IMG/VR virus record: IMGVR_UViG_3300020391_000005 | Coordinates: 20,833-84,832 of that record | Strand: one strand, 5' to 3' | DNA length: 64,000 nucleotides | Source: a virus | Shown: positions 62,617 to 64,000 of the stretch, in pieces | How positions within the stretch are numbered: the stretch's first letter is position 1 | Layout of the letters: each line of letters begins with the position of its first letter | Position numbers and translations under genes: made by a program | The notes under the pieces: model-generated | What the model was told of the DNA's origin: nothing | The model's database searches: none | Seen by the model: only the letters and a program-made list of their open reading frames with translations

Positions 62617-64000
62617 ATGGAGCAAGAAAAGAAAAGCTTCTCTAAGTTTGGAAAATCATTTCAAGAAGATTTGTGTCACCTTATTTTAACCGATAGGACT
62701 TTTGCTGACCAAATGTTTGAAGTATTAGATCTAAATTTTTTGGAGTTAAAACATTTACGAATCTTTATAAAAAAGATCAAGGAGTATCGAGAAAAATATG
62801 GAGTCCATCCCACATCTAACATTATGTTGTCCATCATACGATCAGGTTTGGAAGGAGAAGCCGAATCTGTCAAGACGAGAATCAGAGATTACTATGCTAG
62901 AGTGCTGGCCAATGGTGAACTTCCGGACGGCTCTGAATTCATTAAAGATACTGCTCTTGACTTCTGTAAAAAACAAAAACTTAAAGAAGCTCTAATTAAA
63001 TCTGTTGAACTTATCAAATCTTCTTCTTTTGATGAGGTATCGAAAGTAATAGACAACGCTCTAAAATTAGGTTCAGATAATACATTAGGATATGACTACC
63101 TTGCAGACTTTGAAGCTCGTTTCATTAAAAAATTTCGCAACCCAATCACTACAGGTTGGCAAGACGTTGATGACATTTCTAAAGGAGGTCTTGGTAAAGG
63201 GGAACTTGGTGTTGTTGTTGCTCCTACTGGTGCGGGTAAATCAATGGTGTTGGTCCACCTCGGTGCCCAAGCTCTCAAAGCGGGAAAAAATGTTCTTCAT
63301 TACACTCTTGAGCTTGGAGACACTGTGGTGGGGAGCCGTTATGATGCTGCTATCACGGGTGTTGAGCTAAAAAATCTATCTGTTTTTAAAGAAAAAATAT
63401 ATGATGAGATAAGAGACATCGACGGTAAATTAATTATTAAAGAATATCCTACAAGAAGCGCCAATATCCAAACAATTAAGAATCACATTGAGAAGCTAAA
63501 AAGGCGAAATTTTATCCCAGATATGATCATTGTAGACTACGGAGACCTAATCCGACCAGAAAATAGTAGAAAAGATGAGAAAAGGCACCAACTAGAAACT
63601 ATTTACGAAGAGCTTAGAGGAATAGCTCAAATTTGTGAATGTCCACTCTGGACTGCATCACAAACTAACAGATCTGGGTTGAACGCAGAAGTGATCACAA
63701 TGGAGTCAATCTCCGAGGCGTTCAATAAATGTTTTGTAGCAGACTTTATCTTCACGGTGTCGAGAACCGTAGAAGACAAAAACACTAATCAGGGTCGCAT
63801 TTTTGTTGCTAAAAACAGAAACGGCCCAGATGGACTCGTGTATCCAATATTTATGGATACCAGCAATGTTAAAATAAAGGTTTTACCAAAAACAGGTGAG
63901 ACCGCAAATGATATTATTCATAAATCTTCTGCTCAACGATTAGCAAATCTTAAGGAGAAGTATAAGGTTTTTAAAAAAGAAAAGAAAGAAGGAGGAAACA
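62617..64000 (+). CDS. Replicative DNA helicase (DnaB/gp41-like), 3' partial
   Basis: Open from the ATG at 62617 (AAAGGA ribosome site) to the right edge, 461 codons so far; T4 gp41 is 475, so only the last few residues are probably missing. N-terminal helical domain (1-160), then the RecA-like motor: TTGWQDVDDISKGGLGKGEL, Walker A APTGAGKS with K208, Walker B MIIVDYGDLI, and TASQTNRSG sensor region. It unwinds DNA 5'-3' at the fork with the primase. An AGGAGG near 63990 may serve the next gene. Confidence 0.92.
   Translation, partial: MEQEKKSFSKFGKSFQEDLCHLILTDRTFADQMFEVLDLNFLELKHLRIFIKKIKEYREKYGVHPTSNIMLSIIRSGLEGEAESVKTRIRDYYARVLANGELPDGSEFIKDTALDFCKKQKLKEALIKSVELIKSSSFDEVSKVIDNALKLGSDNTLGYDYLADFEARFIKKFRNPITTGWQDVDDISKGGLGKGELGVVVAPTGAGKSMVLVHLGAQALKAGKNVLHYTLELGDTVVGSRYDAAITGVELKNLSVFKEKIYDEIRDIDGKLIIKEYPTRSANIQTIKNHIEKLKRRNFIPDMIIVDYGDLIRPENSRKDEKRHQLETIYEELRGIAQICECPLWTASQTNRSGLNAEVITMESISEAFNKCFVADFIFTVSRTVEDKNTNQGRIFVAKNRNGPDGLVYPIFMDTSNVKIKVLPKTGETANDIIHKSSAQRLANLKEKYKVFKKEKKEGGN

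Noticed and set aside
1-64000. tRNA genes, CRISPR arrays, insertion sequences, attachment sites
   Set aside because: No cloverleaf, direct-repeat array, transposase, integrase or duplicated site was found by eye on either strand.

Overview
The window is an internal piece of a large tailed-phage genome with a T4-type (myovirus) contractile-tail virion. It is AT-rich, and its tightly packed genes lie almost all on the plus strand, many with stop/start overlaps. Recognisable T4-type genes include the large terminase (gp17-like), portal (gp20-like), prohead protease (gp21-like), scaffold (gp22-like), major capsid protein (gp23-like), neck and tail-completion proteins, sheath (gp18-like), tube (gp19-like), baseplate/hub genes, SSB (gp32-like), UvsX/RecA, a gp47/gp46-like recombination nuclease, an RNase H/flap nuclease and a gp41-like helicase. 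Phage-borne bS21, an A-type Fe-S carrier, a compact family A DNA polymerase and very large LamG/propeller structural proteins point to an uncultivated marine myovirus of a Gram-negative host. The exact host cannot be read from the sequence. No tRNA, integrase, CRISPR array, transposase or endolysin was recognised.

Layout. 1-18977: very large tail/baseplate or fibre structural genes; the first is cut by the left edge and two paralogous pairs are visible. 18990-24290: RuvC-like resolvase, primase, two small proteins sharing an N-terminal motif, an IscA-like carrier and a single-chain SbcD-SbcC (Mre11-Rad50) fusion. 24299-25635: small membrane and coiled-coil proteins (candidate lysis functions) and a zinc-ribbon protein. 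25676-37671: packaging and head module with an embedded bS21 gene, followed by two small lysine-rich proteins. 37733-41395: neck and tail-completion genes. 41536-44367: a repeat-built fibre-like protein. 44503-55183: sheath, tube, a gp26-like protein with an apparent frameshifted extension, tape measure, and baseplate/hub proteins. 55180-64000: family A polymerase, an FtsZ/tubulin-like protein, SSB and UvsX; then the only two minus-strand genes (paralogues); then a lipoprotein, a 5'-3' nuclease and the replicative helicase, which runs off the right edge.

Regulation visible in the sequence: three hairpin terminators (after the capsid gene, after the 36-residue basic protein and after the fibre gene); two good sigma-70-like promoters (before the SbcDC fusion and before SSB); a hairpin in the SSB leader; a structured leader before the capsid-adjacent gene at 36627; and a recurrent 8-mer CTATTTAY about 37-63 nt before many start codons. 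The 8-mer changes strand with the two minus-strand genes, so I read it as a probable phage late-promoter element.

The strongest candidates for something undescribed are: the FtsZ/tubulin-like protein beside the replication genes; the gp26-like frameshift, whose downstream frame has no usable start codon; the Mre11-Rad50 single-chain fusion; the capsid-targeting-like N-terminal tags shared by several small proteins and by the minus-strand pair; and the CTATTTAY element.
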